A DNA stretch of 35,433 nt, from contig VGVM01000026.1 in the NCBI GenBank assembly GCA_016874035.1, forward strand, positions 1 to 35,433, read 5' to 3'. The notes under the pieces were generated by a model, which saw nothing but the letters and a program-made list of their open reading frames with translations, was not told the DNA's origin and ran no database searches. Made by a program: the position numbers and the translations under genes. Positions 34,716 to 35,433 of this stretch are shown piece by piece (position 1 is the first letter of the stretch; every line of letters begins with the position of its first letter). The DNA is from Gemmatimonadota bacterium (lineage in GTDB: Bacteria > Gemmatimonadota > Gemmatimonadetes > Gemmatimonadales > Gemmatimonadaceae).

Positions 34716-35433
34716 ATGACGAATTCAACACACAGGATCCTCGGCGCGGCCACCCTCGCGATCATCGCGAGTGCGGCGGCATCCGCCTCCGCAGGAGCGC
34801 AGGCGGCGACGCCGGCGCTCGACGCCCGTTGGCAGGCGTGGGCGGGGTGCTGGACGCCGGTTTCGCAGCCGGGCAGCCCGAGCGAGATCGGCGGGAGCTC
34901 GACGCTCTGCGTGGTGCCCGCGGCCGGCAACTCCGCGGTCGATGTGGTGACCGTCGTGAGCGGCCGCGTGACCGGCACAACGCGCATCGAGGCGGACGGC
35001 CAACGGCATGCCGTTTCGCGTGACGGGTGCACGGGGACCGAGACCGCGATCTGGAGCACGCTCGGTAGCCGAGTCTTCCTGACCAGTGAGCTCAACTGCG
35101 ACGGCGTCGCGCGCCGGAGCCAGAGCGTGATGTCGTTCAACCAGCGGTATGAATGGCTGGATGTGCAGGGTATCACGTCGGGTAAGAACGTCGGCGTCGC
35201 GGTGACGCGGTACAATCCGCTTCCCGATGCGACGGCGCTGCCCGAAGAACTTCGCGTCCGCGTGGCCTCGCGTAGCGCGGCGACGAACAACGCGATCCTG
35301 GCCGCGTCGGCGCCCCTGTCGCTTGCCGACATCGCCGACGTCGCGATCCGCGTGGACAGCTCGCTCAGCACGATCTGGCTCGCCGAGCGTACGCGCGACG
35401 TGAAGCTGTCGGTGACGGGTAAGCAGTTGGTGT
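34716..35433 (+). CDS. Secreted protein, 5' portion (runs off the window)
   Basis: The frame opens at the ATG at 34716, with AGGAG 7 nt upstream, and stays open to the right edge (239 codons visible). It has a signal peptide (ILGAATLAIIASAAASASAGAQA). The following ~140 residues contain four cysteines (AGCWTP, STLCVV, DGCTGTE, LNCDG) that could form two disulfides, and aromatic beta-strand-like segments. I do not recognise the domain. It starts 10 bp after the beta-barrel gene, so the two are very likely cotranscribed and both exported. Confidence 0.75.
   Translation, partial: MTNSTHRILGAATLAIIASAAASASAGAQAATPALDARWQAWAGCWTPVSQPGSPSEIGGSSTLCVVPAAGNSAVDVVTVVSGRVTGTTRIEADGQRHAVSRDGCTGTETAIWSTLGSRVFLTSELNCDGVARRSQSVMSFNQRYEWLDVQGITSGKNVGVAVTRYNPLPDATALPEELRVRVASRSAATNNAILAASAPLSLADIADVAIRVDSSLSTIWLAERTRDVKLSVTGKQLV

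Overview
The window is a dense, uniformly GC-rich bacterial chromosome segment. It carries about 28 protein-coding genes, two of them cut by the window edges, plus one broken gene. I see no rRNA, confident tRNA, CRISPR array, transposase or phage gene. The gene content suggests Gemmatimonadota: a huge secreted Asp-box/VPS10-type protein, a soluble Ser/Thr kinase fused to TolB-like and TPR regions, a DUF5916-type outer-membrane protein, a CarboxypepD_reg/TonB receptor remnant, many GTG starts, and genes packed by 4-bp stop/start overlaps. The taxonomic call is an inference.

Layout. 1-2777: the end of an unknown gene, a heptanucleotide satellite running into poly-G, then a leftward operon (zinc metallopeptidase, DdlA-like ATP-grasp ligase, membrane-anchored SRPBCC protein). 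2864-6137: an EntS-like MFS exporter converging on transketolase. 6329-9798: a coupled HEAT-like protein and HD-GYP phosphodiesterase that share the same N-terminal domain. 9825-14747: a flippase-like membrane protein divergent from the giant Asp-box protein and a GNAT. 14757-17470: a plant-type enoyl-ACP reductase coupled to an NTF2-fold lipoprotein, then a phospholipase D/cardiolipin-synthase-like enzyme. 17442-18067: a wrecked TonB-dependent receptor.

18133-25967 is the most interesting region. A leftward operon with 4-bp overlaps or a very short gap runs GNAT (COG3375-like), MenC/N-succinylamino-acid racemase-like enolase, M20D amidohydrolase, Ser/Thr kinase-TPR protein, small membrane protein. 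Only 59 bp away, and divergent, is a lipoprotein of the N-acyl-D-amino-acid amidohydrolase family. The first three enzymes match the architecture of the known pathway that converts D- to L-amino acids by succinylation, racemisation and desuccinylation (described in Geobacillus). The divergent enzyme could supply D-amino acids outside the inner membrane. The kinase begins, by homology, upstream of any ATG/GTG/TTG codon.

25964-29563: a protein with two complete PAP2 phosphatase domains, a 2H phosphoesterase, a TlpA/CcdA thiol-disulfide pair and a small lipoprotein. 29564-35433: a possible structured element, the ABC-F factor EttA, a DUF5916-type outer-membrane protein, a beta-barrel protein and the start of a secreted protein. 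Several unlinked starts have a TAxxxT-like -10 element ending 6-9 nt before the start codon and no Shine-Dalgarno sequence, which suggests leaderless mRNAs. There is no gene-free stretch longer than about 210 bp.
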